A stretch of DNA of 32,558 bases from Comamonadaceae bacterium (GTDB lineage Bacteria > Pseudomonadota > Gammaproteobacteria > Burkholderiales > Burkholderiaceae_C): assembly GCA_947375135.1 (NCBI GenBank), contig CANCER010000037.1:1-32558 (forward strand), read 5' to 3'. This document shows positions 10,135 to 17,727 of the stretch, piece after piece. The notes beneath the pieces are model-generated. The model searched no databases. It saw only the letters and a list, made by a program, of their open reading frames with translations, and had not been told where the DNA came from. The position numbers were made by a program, and so were the translations under genes. How positions within the stretch are numbered: the first letter of the stretch is position 1; each line of letters begins with the position of its first letter.

Positions 10135-10986
10135 TTAACGTGCAGCGCCGATGCGCTGCGACCCGCTCCACACCTGCGCCGGGCGCAACACCACGGGTTG
10201 CCCGATGCAGGCCGCCTCGACACACAAGAACTGGCGAAAGCCGTCCTTGGGCAAGTCGGGCGGTGCACTGGCGGCCGCTCCGCCCGGGTTCCACACCACC
10301 ACATCGCAAAAGCCGCTCTGTTGCAAGTGCACCAGCCCCTGAGCCGATTGCAGCTGCAGTTGCCCGGGCGCGTTGAAGTAGATGCGGTCTATGGCTTCAT
10401 ATGGTCGCAAGGCGGTATGCCGCTTCAGGGCAGTGGTTTTTGCGTCCGTGCAATCTTCAAAATCGCAGGCCTCCAGACCGGTAAGGCGGATGGAGTCAAT
10501 GGAGCCAACGGCCAGATAGGTGTGCAGCGCGGCCTGGAAGCTGAAAGCCTCGGGCCCTTGGTTGCTGACGGTCAGCGTCATCACCAGGCTGTCGTCCTGC
10601 AGCGCAACCGTCAAGGTGCAACCAAAGGCATAAGGCCAGAGTGCCTTGATGACCTTGTGGGACTGCAGCGCCAGGGTGACGCTGCATGCGTCGTCAGGCG
10701 CCTCAGCCTCCCCGGCCAGTGTCCAGCGGCAGGTGCGGGCAAAACCATGGCGCGGCAGCACGCCGCGGGTGTTGAACTGGGGGAACACCACCGGCACGCC
10801 GCCCCGTATCGCCTGGCCCGATTCAAAGCGGGTATTGGGGCTGAGGTACAACTGCTCCACGCCCGCCGGCGTTTTCCAGGAGACCACATGGGCACCGTGC
10901 AAAGTGACGGTGGCGGTAGCGCCGTCCCGGGCACGCAGGCGGACCGCAGGCAGTCCGTGAAAGAGGCAGTTTTCTAGGGTGGGCAT
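10135..10986 (-). CDS. D-hexose-6-phosphate mutarotase-like protein (YeaD family)
   Basis: A 283-residue galactose-mutarotase-fold protein of the YeaD/hexose-6-phosphate mutarotase group, which interconverts alpha and beta anomers of sugar phosphates. Seen in order are GVPVVFPQFN (about 86-95) and RHGFAR with a candidate catalytic histidine. HTYLAVG follows with the second histidine, and then CVEAACI with the glutamate expected to act as the base. An upstream open frame exists, but homology begins at MPTLENCLFHGLPAVRL, so the ATG at 10986 is chosen. It is divergent from the orphan ATPase gene at 11029 and lies upstream of the FUSC gene. It is distinct from the FucU-type mutarotase of the sugar operon. 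Confidence 0.85.
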   Translation of the reverse strand: MPTLENCLFHGLPAVRLRARDGATATVTLHGAHVVSWKTPAGVEQLYLSPNTRFESGQAIRGGVPVVFPQFNTRGVLPRHGFARTCRWTLAGEAEAPDDACSVTLALQSHKVIKALWPYAFGCTLTVALQDDSLVMTLTVSNQGPEAFSFQAALHTYLAVGSIDSIRLTGLEACDFEDCTDAKTTALKRHTALRPYEAIDRIYFNAPGQLQLQSAQGLVHLQQSGFCDVVVWNPGGAAASAPPDLPKDGFRQFLCVEAACIGQPVVLRPAQVWSGSQRIGAAR

Positions 10987-11015
10987 CCGCCATTTTAGGC
11001 TGCGGCTTGTCGATA

Positions 11016-11030
11016 ATAGGGCGACCCTAT
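11016..11030. repeat. Perfect 6-bp-arm inverted repeat overlapping a start codon
   Basis: ATAGGG-CGA-CCCTAT, a perfect inverted repeat with a 3-base spacer. Its last two bases are the A and T of the ATG of the orphan ATPase gene at 11029, and it is preceded by GATAAT (11012-11017), which resembles a -10 box. It could be an operator or an RNA hairpin hiding the start codon. At this size chance cannot be excluded. Confidence 0.35.
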
Positions 11031-11547
11031 GACCCCAATTCAACCGCTTCCCCCCGGCCTCATTGCTGTCACCGGCGGCGAACAGTCCGGCAAAACCAGC
11101 CTGTTGCGGCGCCTGAGCGGCGACCTCCCTGCCCTGCCCGACGCCGCAGCACATGCCGATGCGCGATGGCTGGATCTGGCGCTGCCCGCACAGGATGAGC
11201 ACACCGCGCAGCAGGTGTGGCAGGCCTTGCAAGCGCGCAGCCCGCGTTGGAGTGCGGCGCTGCACCAGGACCTGGTGGAGGCCCTGGGCATGCTGCCCCA
11301 TGCGGAAAAAAAGCTCTTCATGCTCTCCACGGGTAGCCGGCGCAAGGTGGCACTGGTGGGGCTGCTGGCCTGCGGTGCCACCGTCACCTGCCTGGACCAA
11401 CCCTACGCAGCGCTGGATAGGGCGTCGGTCCGGGTGGTGCGCGCGTTTTTGCAGGACATGGCCAATCACGCCAGCCGCAGTTGGGTCGTAGCCGACTATG
11501 CGGCGGATCCCGAACTGCCTTGGCAGCGGGTGATATCGCTGGATTAG
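11029..11547 (+). CDS. Short orphan ABC-type ATPase domain protein
   Basis: A 172-residue P-loop protein that looks like a reduced ABC ATPase. Walker A is GGEQSGKT (residues 16-23), a signature-like LSTGSRRK follows at 99-106, then a Walker B region TVTCLDQP (118-125) and a D-loop-like AALD (127-130). It is shorter than typical ABC ATPases (over 200 residues), mostly in the helical region between Walker A and the signature. The catalytic glutamate after the Walker B Asp123 is Gln124, which usually slows or abolishes hydrolysis. No permease gene is adjacent. The size somewhat resembles CcmA-type subunits, but no cytochrome-maturation genes are here. Function not assigned. Confidence 0.6.
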   Translation: MTPIQPLPPGLIAVTGGEQSGKTSLLRRLSGDLPALPDAAAHADARWLDLALPAQDEHTAQQVWQALQARSPRWSAALHQDLVEALGMLPHAEKKLFMLSTGSRRKVALVGLLACGATVTCLDQPYAALDRASVRVVRAFLQDMANHASRSWVVADYAADPELPWQRVISLD

Positions 11548-11578
11548 TCCACTCCCGCCGTGCACGCAAGGCCGGGGC

Positions 11579-12637
11579 TCACGTGTCGCGCGTCGCCTCT
11601 TTCTGGCTGCTGTTCCAGCGTTTCATGCGCCGCTGCCATTGCCCCATGGGCTGGGTGCGGTCCGCCGCTGCGGCCCGGGTGGAGTACTCAATCAACTGCG
11701 CCAGCAGCGCATCCTGCGCTGCATCGTCCTGCGCGGGAAATACGGGCACCACCTTGATGATGTAATCGCCGCGCGGCCCGCGCGGCGTGGTCGGGAAGCC
11801 CTGCCCGTTCATCCGGTAGACCAGCGCATCGCGGTTCAGCCGCATTTGCTGCAGTCCACCGGGGGTGGGCACATCCACCCAGCACCCCGCCATCCAGGCG
11901 TAGCCGTTCACCGGCATTTCACAGCGCAGCACGCCGCCTTCATCCAGAACAAACAGCGGGTGGGGCTCAATTTCCACCTGCAGCTCCAGGCCGATATCCA
12001 TATCCCCATGGCGTGCGCTGGGCACGCTCAGCACCTGGCCCGCGCGCACACCGGCTGGAAAACGCACCTGGCGCCGGTAGGCCACCGCGCGTTCGCCGCT
12101 GCCCTCACAAGCACCACACCGTTCACGCTGGCGTCCGTCGCCACCGCAATCGGCACAGGCCTCTTCGTTCCACAACCAGCCGAACAAGGCAGCGGTACGC
12201 ACGGCACCGCTGCCGCGGCAGGTGCCGCAAGCTTTGGCCAGCACCCGTTGCCCCTTGCCGACACAGGCCGTGCACCTGTGGGTGAAGTGGCCGCGCAAGG
12301 TGCGGGTGCAGCCCAGGATGGCGTCTTCCAGCGAGAGGCGCACCTTGCGCACATGGGTTTTGGAAGGGGTGTCCGGTTCGGGCGCTTGGGCGGCCCCGGA
12401 GGGTGCCGCGCCAGCACCGGAATCTGCGCGATCGTCCCCGTCATCGAGGCTGCCATCGCGCAGTTGGCGGATGTGCTGGTAGGCCTTGTTGATACTTTGC
12501 ATGCGCCGACCCGCATCGGCTGCGGCGTTGCGGTCCGGGTGCCAGGTCGCGACCAGGCGCCGCCAGCTGGCTTTGAGCTGGGCATCGGTGGCGCTGGGGT
12601 GCAGGCCCAGTTCCTGGTAGGCCTCCTGGGTATCCAT
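11579..12637 (-). CDS. Atypical DnaJ-like co-chaperone (J domain plus zinc finger, no G/F region)
   Basis: A 352-residue J-domain protein expected to stimulate a DnaK-type Hsp70. The J domain is at residues 1-65 with the HPD tripeptide in ATWHPDRN. A Gly/Asp/Ala/Pro linker replaces the usual glycine/phenylalanine region. A substrate-binding strand KVRLSLEDAILG precedes a zinc-finger block with four complete CxxCxGxG motifs: CTACVGKG, CGTCRGSG, CADCGGDG and CGACEGSG. A beta-rich C-terminal domain and a basic tail follow. The ATG at 12637 fits because MDTQEAYQELGL is the normal J-domain beginning and the upstream frame is unrelated. It is not next to dnaK or grpE, so it is probably a second, specialised DnaJ. 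Confidence 0.82.
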   Translation of the reverse strand: MDTQEAYQELGLHPSATDAQLKASWRRLVATWHPDRNAAADAGRRMQSINKAYQHIRQLRDGSLDDGDDRADSGAGAAPSGAAQAPEPDTPSKTHVRKVRLSLEDAILGCTRTLRGHFTHRCTACVGKGQRVLAKACGTCRGSGAVRTAALFGWLWNEEACADCGGDGRQRERCGACEGSGERAVAYRRQVRFPAGVRAGQVLSVPSARHGDMDIGLELQVEIEPHPLFVLDEGGVLRCEMPVNGYAWMAGCWVDVPTPGGLQQMRLNRDALVYRMNGQGFPTTPRGPRGDYIIKVVPVFPAQDDAAQDALLAQLIEYSTRAAAADRTQPMGQWQRRMKRWNSSQKEATRDT

Positions 12638-12773
12638 GGTGGTCGTGTCCTTGTTCCCTGCGGTCCGGCGTGCGGCGCCGGGAGGGAACCGGATGCTGCC
12701 TGGCAACGGGTGCCGCCACACTGCATCCTAGCAAAGTGCCGCCACGCAGGCGTGACAGCCCAAGCGCGACCTG

Positions 12774-13049
12774 TCAGGCGTCTTTGCGGACTACGGTCTT
12801 GTCGTTTTTGCGCGGCTTGCCGGCGCGCCCAGCCTTGGACCATTCGTAGTCCTGGCCGTCGGGTGTTTTGCCATCCACCACGGCATCCACGCCGGGCTTG
12901 CCGACCTGGCGCGGGTCTTGCGCCACCATGGTGACAAAGGAGTGCCCCGCGTCGCGCCGGGCTTTGACCACTTCAAGCGCCCTGGTCAGCGCTTCCTCAT
13001 CGTGCGAGAAAGCCTGGTTGGCGGCATCCGTCCAGTAAATTTTGTACAT
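12774..13049 (-). CDS. Small hypothetical protein
   Basis: A 91-residue protein not assigned to a family. It begins MYKIYWTDAANQAFSHDEE, has a predicted helix around 15-32 and ends in a Lys/Arg-rich tail (about 70-91, containing WSKAGRAGKPRKND). There is no signal peptide or membrane helix, so it is probably cytoplasmic. It starts 17 bases after the FucU-like gene on the same strand and may be the last gene of the sugar operon, but nothing in the sequence ties it to sugar metabolism. Reality as a gene is supported by tight spacing and an amino-acid composition unlike the antisense frames. Confidence 0.6.
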   Translation of the reverse strand: MYKIYWTDAANQAFSHDEEALTRALEVVKARRDAGHSFVTMVAQDPRQVGKPGVDAVVDGKTPDGQDYEWSKAGRAGKPRKNDKTVVRKDA

Positions 13050-13066
13050 GGCTGATCTGATGAAGT

Positions 13067-13504
13067 TCAGCCGAAGATGACGCCCTTTTTGATCAGGAAA
13101 CAGCCATATCCCCGGCGGTCCCCGGTGGCCACTACCACGAAGGCTTTGCGCGCCGCTTCGTAAAAGGCAAAACGTTCCAACGCGCCCATGGCCAGCGCCG
13201 GGTCATCGTGCTGGCGCGCCAGTGCCAGCACTTCCAGTTGCACAGGTGGCAATTCCTGCGGCTGACCCACCACCTCCATGCGCAGAATGGGTTGGTCCAC
13301 AAACGTGTCCAGAGGCAGGACGGAAAAGATGGCATTGGCCGCCTGGTTCATGGAAATGCCGTCGAGCCGGATAACAGGCCTTGCCCCGGCCACCGATTCG
13401 GCCGGAAAGTTGGCGTCCACCAGGCACACCTCATCCCCATGGCCCATGGCGCGCAGGGCCTCCAGCAGGCGCGGGCTCAGGAGAGGGTCAATGTTCTTCA
13501 GCAT
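13067..13504 (-). CDS. RbsD/FucU-family sugar mutarotase
   Basis: A 145-residue cytoplasmic protein of the RbsD/FucU family, which equilibrates the anomers or pyranose/furanose forms of an imported sugar before phosphorylation. It begins MLKNIDPLLSPRLLEALRAM and has the catalytic-site pattern GHGDEVCLVDANFP with His22 and Asp30. It ends RGYGCFLIKKGVI, the usual C-terminal active-site strand. Length and the DANFPAES segment are closer to FucU (L-fucose mutarotase) than to RbsD. The actual sugar cannot be read from the sequence. It follows the FGGY kinase by 28 bases, consistent with preparing the substrate for that kinase or the transporter. Confidence 0.88.
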   Translation of the reverse strand: MLKNIDPLLSPRLLEALRAMGHGDEVCLVDANFPAESVAGARPVIRLDGISMNQAANAIFSVLPLDTFVDQPILRMEVVGQPQELPPVQLEVLALARQHDDPALAMGALERFAFYEAARKAFVVVATGDRRGYGCFLIKKGVIFG

Positions 13505-13532
13505 GCGGCGTGTTCCTTTGTCTTAATGTCCA

Positions 13533-15050
13533 TTAAAAATGGCCTGCAGTAATCGCCTTGAGGCGGTGCACCACATCCTTGCTGCCCAGGTACAGGCGCA
13601 AGTACTCAGCATACAGGGCATCGTACAGGGCACGGTTCTGCGGCTGCGGCGCGATTTCGCTCTCCACGCGGACCCAGTTCTGAATGTCTTGCGGCTGCAG
13701 CAACCCTGCCGCGCGCCCGGCCAGAAAGGCATCGCCATAAGCCGCACCCACGGTGACCTCTGGCAGGACCTGGGTCACACCCGTGATGTCCGAGACGATC
13801 TGCAACCAGGTCCGGGTTTGTGCGCCACCGCCCACGGCCACCATGCGCCGCACATCGGCACCGATGTCGGCAAACGTTTCGAGGTTGTGGCGCACGCCAA
13901 AGCCCACGCCCTCCAGCACGGCACGGAACATCTGTGCGCGCGTATGGGACAGATTGAGCCCGGCAATGACGCCACTGGCCTGCGTGTCATTGATGGGGGT
14001 GCGCTCGCCGCTGAAGTAGGGCAGCACCAGCAGGCCCTCGCTGCCGGCACGCACTGCGGCGGCTGCGTCAAACAGACTGGTGTAGGCCGTGCCGGCATCC
14101 AGGTCGCGCGCGAATTCGTCCTTGAACCAGCGGGTCAGGCTGCCGGTGGTGCCCATGCCCGCAGCCAGGTTGAACTGGCCGGCTTGGGCGCCGCTCACCG
14201 TCCAGACCCGGGTATCGGGTGTGGGCTGGTCCTGCACCAGCACAAAGAAAGTGGTGCTGCCGTACATCAGCATCAGGTCACCGGGCGCAACTACGCCCAC
14301 GCTGATGGCCTCGCTCAGCGCGTCGATGGTGCCAAAGGCCACCGGTGTACCAACGGCGAGACCGGTGGCCGCGGCCGCTTCAGCGTGCAGATGGCCGGCC
14401 AGTTCGTGGGCCCAGCCCAGCTCGGGCAGCCAGGCAAGGGGGGCAATCGCCGGGGCATAGCGCGCGTCCCATGCACCCGTGCGCGGGTTGAACAGGGGCA
14501 TGAAATGGCTGGCACTATGGCGGTCTATGCGGTGCAGGCCGGTCAGCCGGTACACCAGATAGGCCGTGGCCGAGGTGAGCTTGGCGGTGGCCTGCCAGAC
14601 CTGCGGTTCGTTCTTTTGCAGCCAGCGGATCTTGGGGCCTATGGCCTGGCTGGTCAGCCCCATCAGGGAGAAGTCGGCAATCGCCTGCGCACCCAGCTCC
14701 TGCTCCAGTTCGTCAATCTCCGCAGCCGCCCGCACATCGACACCGTAGAGGATGGCCGGGCGCAGGGGCCGCATGGCCGTATCCAGCGGCAACAGGCAGG
14801 GGCCTATGGCGCTGACGGCCAGGGCGGCAATGTGGTCGGGGTGCACGCCACTCTCGGCCAGCAGTTGGCGGCTGAGTTGGCACACATCGGCCCACCAGAC
14901 CTGGTCGGCATCCTGCTCCACATGGCCGGGCTGCGGCATGGACAGGCCGTGCGGCACCACCGCCGTGTGCACGACATGTCCGAGCAGATCGGTCAGCACC
15001 GCCTTGCTGCTGTAGGTGCCTACATCGATGCCCAGCAGATGGGTTTTCAT
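13533..15050 (-). CDS. FGGY-family carbohydrate kinase (xylulokinase-like)
   Basis: A 505-residue ATP-dependent sugar kinase of the FGGY family, most like pentulose kinases. The N-terminal phosphate-binding motif is GIDVGTYSSKAVL (residues 7-19). The substrate-domain segment DLMLMYGSTTFFVL, the family motif FSGERTPINDTQASG and the adenine-binding GGGAQTRTWLQIVSDI are all present. The length is normal (about 485-510). The ATG at 15050 is chosen because homology starts at MKTHLLGIDVG. FGGY members act on ribulose, xylulose, fuculose, apulose, glycerol and erythritol among others, so the specificity is open. It lies 31 bases after the dehydrogenase and 28 before the mutarotase. Confidence 0.9.
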   Translation of the reverse strand: MKTHLLGIDVGTYSSKAVLTDLLGHVVHTAVVPHGLSMPQPGHVEQDADQVWWADVCQLSRQLLAESGVHPDHIAALAVSAIGPCLLPLDTAMRPLRPAILYGVDVRAAAEIDELEQELGAQAIADFSLMGLTSQAIGPKIRWLQKNEPQVWQATAKLTSATAYLVYRLTGLHRIDRHSASHFMPLFNPRTGAWDARYAPAIAPLAWLPELGWAHELAGHLHAEAAAATGLAVGTPVAFGTIDALSEAISVGVVAPGDLMLMYGSTTFFVLVQDQPTPDTRVWTVSGAQAGQFNLAAGMGTTGSLTRWFKDEFARDLDAGTAYTSLFDAAAAVRAGSEGLLVLPYFSGERTPINDTQASGVIAGLNLSHTRAQMFRAVLEGVGFGVRHNLETFADIGADVRRMVAVGGGAQTRTWLQIVSDITGVTQVLPEVTVGAAYGDAFLAGRAAGLLQPQDIQNWVRVESEIAPQPQNRALYDALYAEYLRLYLGSKDVVHRLKAITAGHF

Positions 15051-15081
15051 GGTCACACCAAGGCCCGCAAAGGCAACACAA

Positions 15082-15987
15082 TCAGACCGCGGATTTGGCG
15101 GCACCGGCCTCGGGCGCCATACCGGCCATGACCTCAAACACCTTGAAGATGGCCGAGGCATTTTCCTCGCCCCAGCCCATGTTCTGCGCTACCTTGTTGA
15201 GCTCGTGCACCTGGTTGGACAACATCACCGGCACGCCGATGGATTCCGAGTAATTGCGGATGAGTTCGGTGTCCTTGACCATGGTGCGCAGGTGGAAGGA
15301 GACAGCAAAATCGTGGTTGATCATGGAGTGGCCCGCGCCCTCGATGATGGGCGAGCGGAAGTCCGACTCACCCCACAGCTTGATGAGTTCCGCACAGTCC
15401 AGACCCGACTTCTTGGCCATGGCCAGCGACTCGGCCAGCGAGGCCAGAATGGCCGACACCAGGTGGTTGCCACACAGCTTGGCCACGCAACCCGCGCCCA
15501 CCGCGCCCATGTGGTGCACCGTGGCACCTACCGCATTGAGCACCGGCAGGGCCGCATCCCAGGCGGCCTGGTCTGCTCCGCACATGATCCACAGGCCACC
15601 TGAATGGGCCTCGCCCCTGGTACCGTGCACCGGCGCATCCAGAAACAGCGCGCCCCGGGCAGCAAAGGCGGCGGCACTGTCCTTGGCGGTTTGCGGCAAT
15701 TGCGTGCTCATGTCGATGAACACCTGGCCGGGCGCCGCATGGGCCAGCAGGCCGTTGGGGCCTTGCAGCACGGCATGCAGCGCGGCTTCGTTCCAGACCA
15801 GAATGATCACGTGGCTGGCACCCTGCGCCGCTTCCTGCGGCGTGGCGCAGAACACGGCGCCGGCCTGCACCAGCGGGGCGGCGTTTTCGGGCGTGCGGTT
15901 GTAGCAGCGCACGCTGTGGCCCTTGGCCAACAGGGTCTGGCCCACGCCTATGCCCATGACGCCGGTTCCGATGATTGCAATATTCAC
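15082..15987 (-). CDS. Beta-hydroxyacid dehydrogenase (3-hydroxyisobutyrate dehydrogenase family)
   Basis: A 301-residue NAD(P)-dependent oxidoreductase of the beta-hydroxyacid dehydrogenase family, whose members act on 3-hydroxyisobutyrate, tartronate semialdehyde, glyoxylate or tetronates. The Rossmann motif is IGTGVMGIG (residues 6-14). Arg31 after the second strand (CYNRTP) favours NADP(H). DAPVHGTRG corresponds to the substrate-binding DAPVSGG, and the catalytic lysine is Lys170 in AGCVAKLCGNH with Asn174 behind it. The ATG at 15987 overlaps the dhaL-like stop by four bases, so the two are translationally coupled. This implies a sugar-acid or tetrose-type intermediate, which is inference. 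Confidence 0.87.
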   Translation of the reverse strand: MNIAIIGTGVMGIGVGQTLLAKGHSVRCYNRTPENAAPLVQAGAVFCATPQEAAQGASHVIILVWNEAALHAVLQGPNGLLAHAAPGQVFIDMSTQLPQTAKDSAAAFAARGALFLDAPVHGTRGEAHSGGLWIMCGADQAAWDAALPVLNAVGATVHHMGAVGAGCVAKLCGNHLVSAILASLAESLAMAKKSGLDCAELIKLWGESDFRSPIIEGAGHSMINHDFAVSFHLRTMVKDTELIRNYSESIGVPVMLSNQVHELNKVAQNMGWGEENASAIFKVFEVMAGMAPEAGAAKSAV

Positions 15988-16634
15988 GTGGTGCTCCTGG
16001 ATTGCACGACATAGGCGTGCAGGGTTTCGATCATCAATACGCCCACCGTGGCGCCTGCGTCCTGCAGGCCCACGGTTTTTTCCTGAAAACAGGCGGCCTT
16101 GCCGTGTTGGGCCATCATGGCTTTGGTGGCTTCCAGCCCGTCCCGCGCAGCTTGTGCGGCGTGCTGCAAGGCAAGGGCCAGCGAGACGCCGTTGGCGCTG
16201 GAAGTGTCCAGCGACACCGCAATAGGGCTCAGCACATCCAGCAGGGTCTTGTCACCCAGCTGCGCCTTGCCACGGTCGGCCACGCCTTTGAAGAAGGCGG
16301 CCCAGAAGGCACTCATCTCCGCGGTGCCCCAGGCCTGCGCGCCTTCCAGCGCCTTGCCCCCGCGCATCAAGCCGGTGGCCACCAGGGTGCCCATGGTGGA
16401 CGGGGCGGCCTTGGCCACCGCCATGCCGGCGAGTTGCAGGGTCTTGCCAACCGGATCGGTGGCGTTGTTGCGCACCGATTCGAAGGCTGCGATAAAGGCC
16501 TTGTTCATGGTGATGCCCAGGTCGCTGTCGCCCACCTTGCCGTCCAGCACGATCAGCGCCTCGCGCTGTGCGGTGAAGACATCGCGCAAGGCCTCAAACA
16601 GGGCCGGCAGGTTTTCTTTTTCAATGCGGTCCAT
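15984..16634 (-). CDS. dhaL: Dihydroxyacetone kinase-like subunit L (nucleotide-binding)
   Basis: DhaL binds the nucleotide whose phosphate is passed to the substrate held by DhaK. The 216-residue all-helical protein has the metal-coordinating triad Asp31, Asp36 and Asp38 in LDGKVGDSDLG, and the glycine-rich PSTMGTLVATGL loop that covers the nucleotide. The start at 16634 (MDRIEKENLPAL) lies 7 bases after the dhaK-like stop. An upstream in-frame extension would overlap dhaK and has no homology. No dhaM gene is in the operon. Either the nucleotide exchanges freely as in ATP-dependent two-subunit enzymes, or another protein recharges it. The symbol marks family only; the substrate may be an erythrulose or another ketose. 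Confidence 0.88.
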   Translation of the reverse strand: MDRIEKENLPALFEALRDVFTAQREALIVLDGKVGDSDLGITMNKAFIAAFESVRNNATDPVGKTLQLAGMAVAKAAPSTMGTLVATGLMRGGKALEGAQAWGTAEMSAFWAAFFKGVADRGKAQLGDKTLLDVLSPIAVSLDTSSANGVSLALALQHAAQAARDGLEATKAMMAQHGKAACFQEKTVGLQDAGATVGVLMIETLHAYVVQSRSTT

Positions 16635-16641
16635 GGCGGCC

Positions 16642-17646
16642 TTAGAGCTGGGCCTGCTCAAAAAACGGCGAGGCAGCCGGTGCAGCCACCAGGCGCTTGA
16701 GCTCGTCATCCAGGTACAGCAGCGAAATGGAGGCACCGGCCATTTCCATGGAGGTGGCGAACTCGCCGATGTAGACATGGAAAATGGACACGCCGCGCTC
16801 CGTGAGGATGGCCGAGACGCGGCGGAACAGCACATACAGCTCTTCCTTGGGCGTGGCACCCAGGCCGTTGATCAGCACCGCCACTTCGTCGCCGGCCTGC
16901 AGGGCGCGCTCGGCCAGCAGGGGCTTCATCATTTCATCCACCACCGCATCGGCTTTCAGCAATTCACCACGGCGTATGCCGGGCTCGCCATGGATGCCCA
17001 TGCCGATTTCCATCTCGCGCTCGCCGATGCTGAAGGTGGCGTGCCCCACCTCGGGCACGATGCAGGGCGTCAACGCCACCCCCATGGTGCGGGTGTTGGC
17101 CTTGGCCTTGTCGGCCACGCGTTTCACCTCATCCAGCGACATGCCCTCAGTGGCTGCAGCACCTGCGGCCTTGAAGACAAAGAAGATACCGGCCACGCCG
17201 CGGCGCTTGTGCTCCTGGCCCAGCGGCGAGGAGGCCACGTCGTCATTGCCCACCACGGACAGCACGCGGATGTCTTCGATCTCCGCCATCTCGGTGGCCA
17301 TGTCGAAGTTCAGAATATCACCGCTGTAATTGCCATAGATGTAGAGCACACCGGCACCCTGGTTGATCGCCTTGGTGACCTCGAACATCTGGTCGCCGCT
17401 GGGCGACTGGAACACGCCCCCCACGGCCGCACCGTCCAGCAAGCCGGCCCCGACATAACCCAGAAACAGCGGCAGGTGACCGGAGCCTCCGCCGGTGGCC
17501 AGGCCCACCTTGCCAGGCACCCGCCGGGCCGCCACCATGCAGCGCCGGTCGTCGGCCACATAGCTCAGCTGTTTGGGGTGGGCACGGTAAATGCCGTCCA
17601 GCATTTCATCGACAAAATCTTCGGGAGCGTTCAAGAATTTTTTCAT
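16642..17646 (-). CDS. dhaK: Dihydroxyacetone kinase-like subunit K (substrate-binding)
   Basis: DhaK binds a short ketose covalently through a histidine hemiaminal and transfers phosphate from the DhaL nucleotide. The 334-residue protein keeps all three key residues: His57 in GGGSGHLPL, Asp110 in NYSGDILNF and the covalent His219 in GMGIHGEPG. Position 58 is Leu where E. coli has Glu (GSGHEP), so it belongs to a subgroup that may have a different substrate. The start ATG at 17646 has a clear AAAGGAAA ribosome binding site. An intrinsic terminator lies just upstream, between the permease gene and this one. Confidence 0.9.
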   Translation of the reverse strand: MKKFLNAPEDFVDEMLDGIYRAHPKQLSYVADDRRCMVAARRVPGKVGLATGGGSGHLPLFLGYVGAGLLDGAAVGGVFQSPSGDQMFEVTKAINQGAGVLYIYGNYSGDILNFDMATEMAEIEDIRVLSVVGNDDVASSPLGQEHKRRGVAGIFFVFKAAGAAATEGMSLDEVKRVADKAKANTRTMGVALTPCIVPEVGHATFSIGEREMEIGMGIHGEPGIRRGELLKADAVVDEMMKPLLAERALQAGDEVAVLINGLGATPKEELYVLFRRVSAILTERGVSIFHVYIGEFATSMEMAGASISLLYLDDELKRLVAAPAASPFFEQAQL

Positions 17647-17691
17647 AGGATTTCCTTTTGCTGCACTTGGGAGTCTGTGTACTCCGCTGTT

Positions 17692-17720
17692 AAAAAAAAC
17701 GCCACGCCAGCCTGCGTGGC
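17692..17720 (-). terminator. Intrinsic terminator inside the sugar operon
   Basis: On the minus strand the sequence has GCCACGC, a 6-base loop, GCGTGGC, one G and then eight T residues, a textbook rho-independent terminator. It begins 8 bases after the stop codon of the second permease gene and ends 46 bases before the dhaK-like start. It would end transcripts covering only the transporter unless RNA polymerase reads through. No convincing separate promoter for dhaK is visible in the short gap. Confidence 0.88.
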
Positions 17721-17727
17721 AACCGCC

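Noticed and set aside
12740..12776. TGACAG/CTGTCA inverted repeat after the small hypothetical gene as an operon terminator
   Set aside because: Only six pairs with a 12-base loop and no T run; probably chance.
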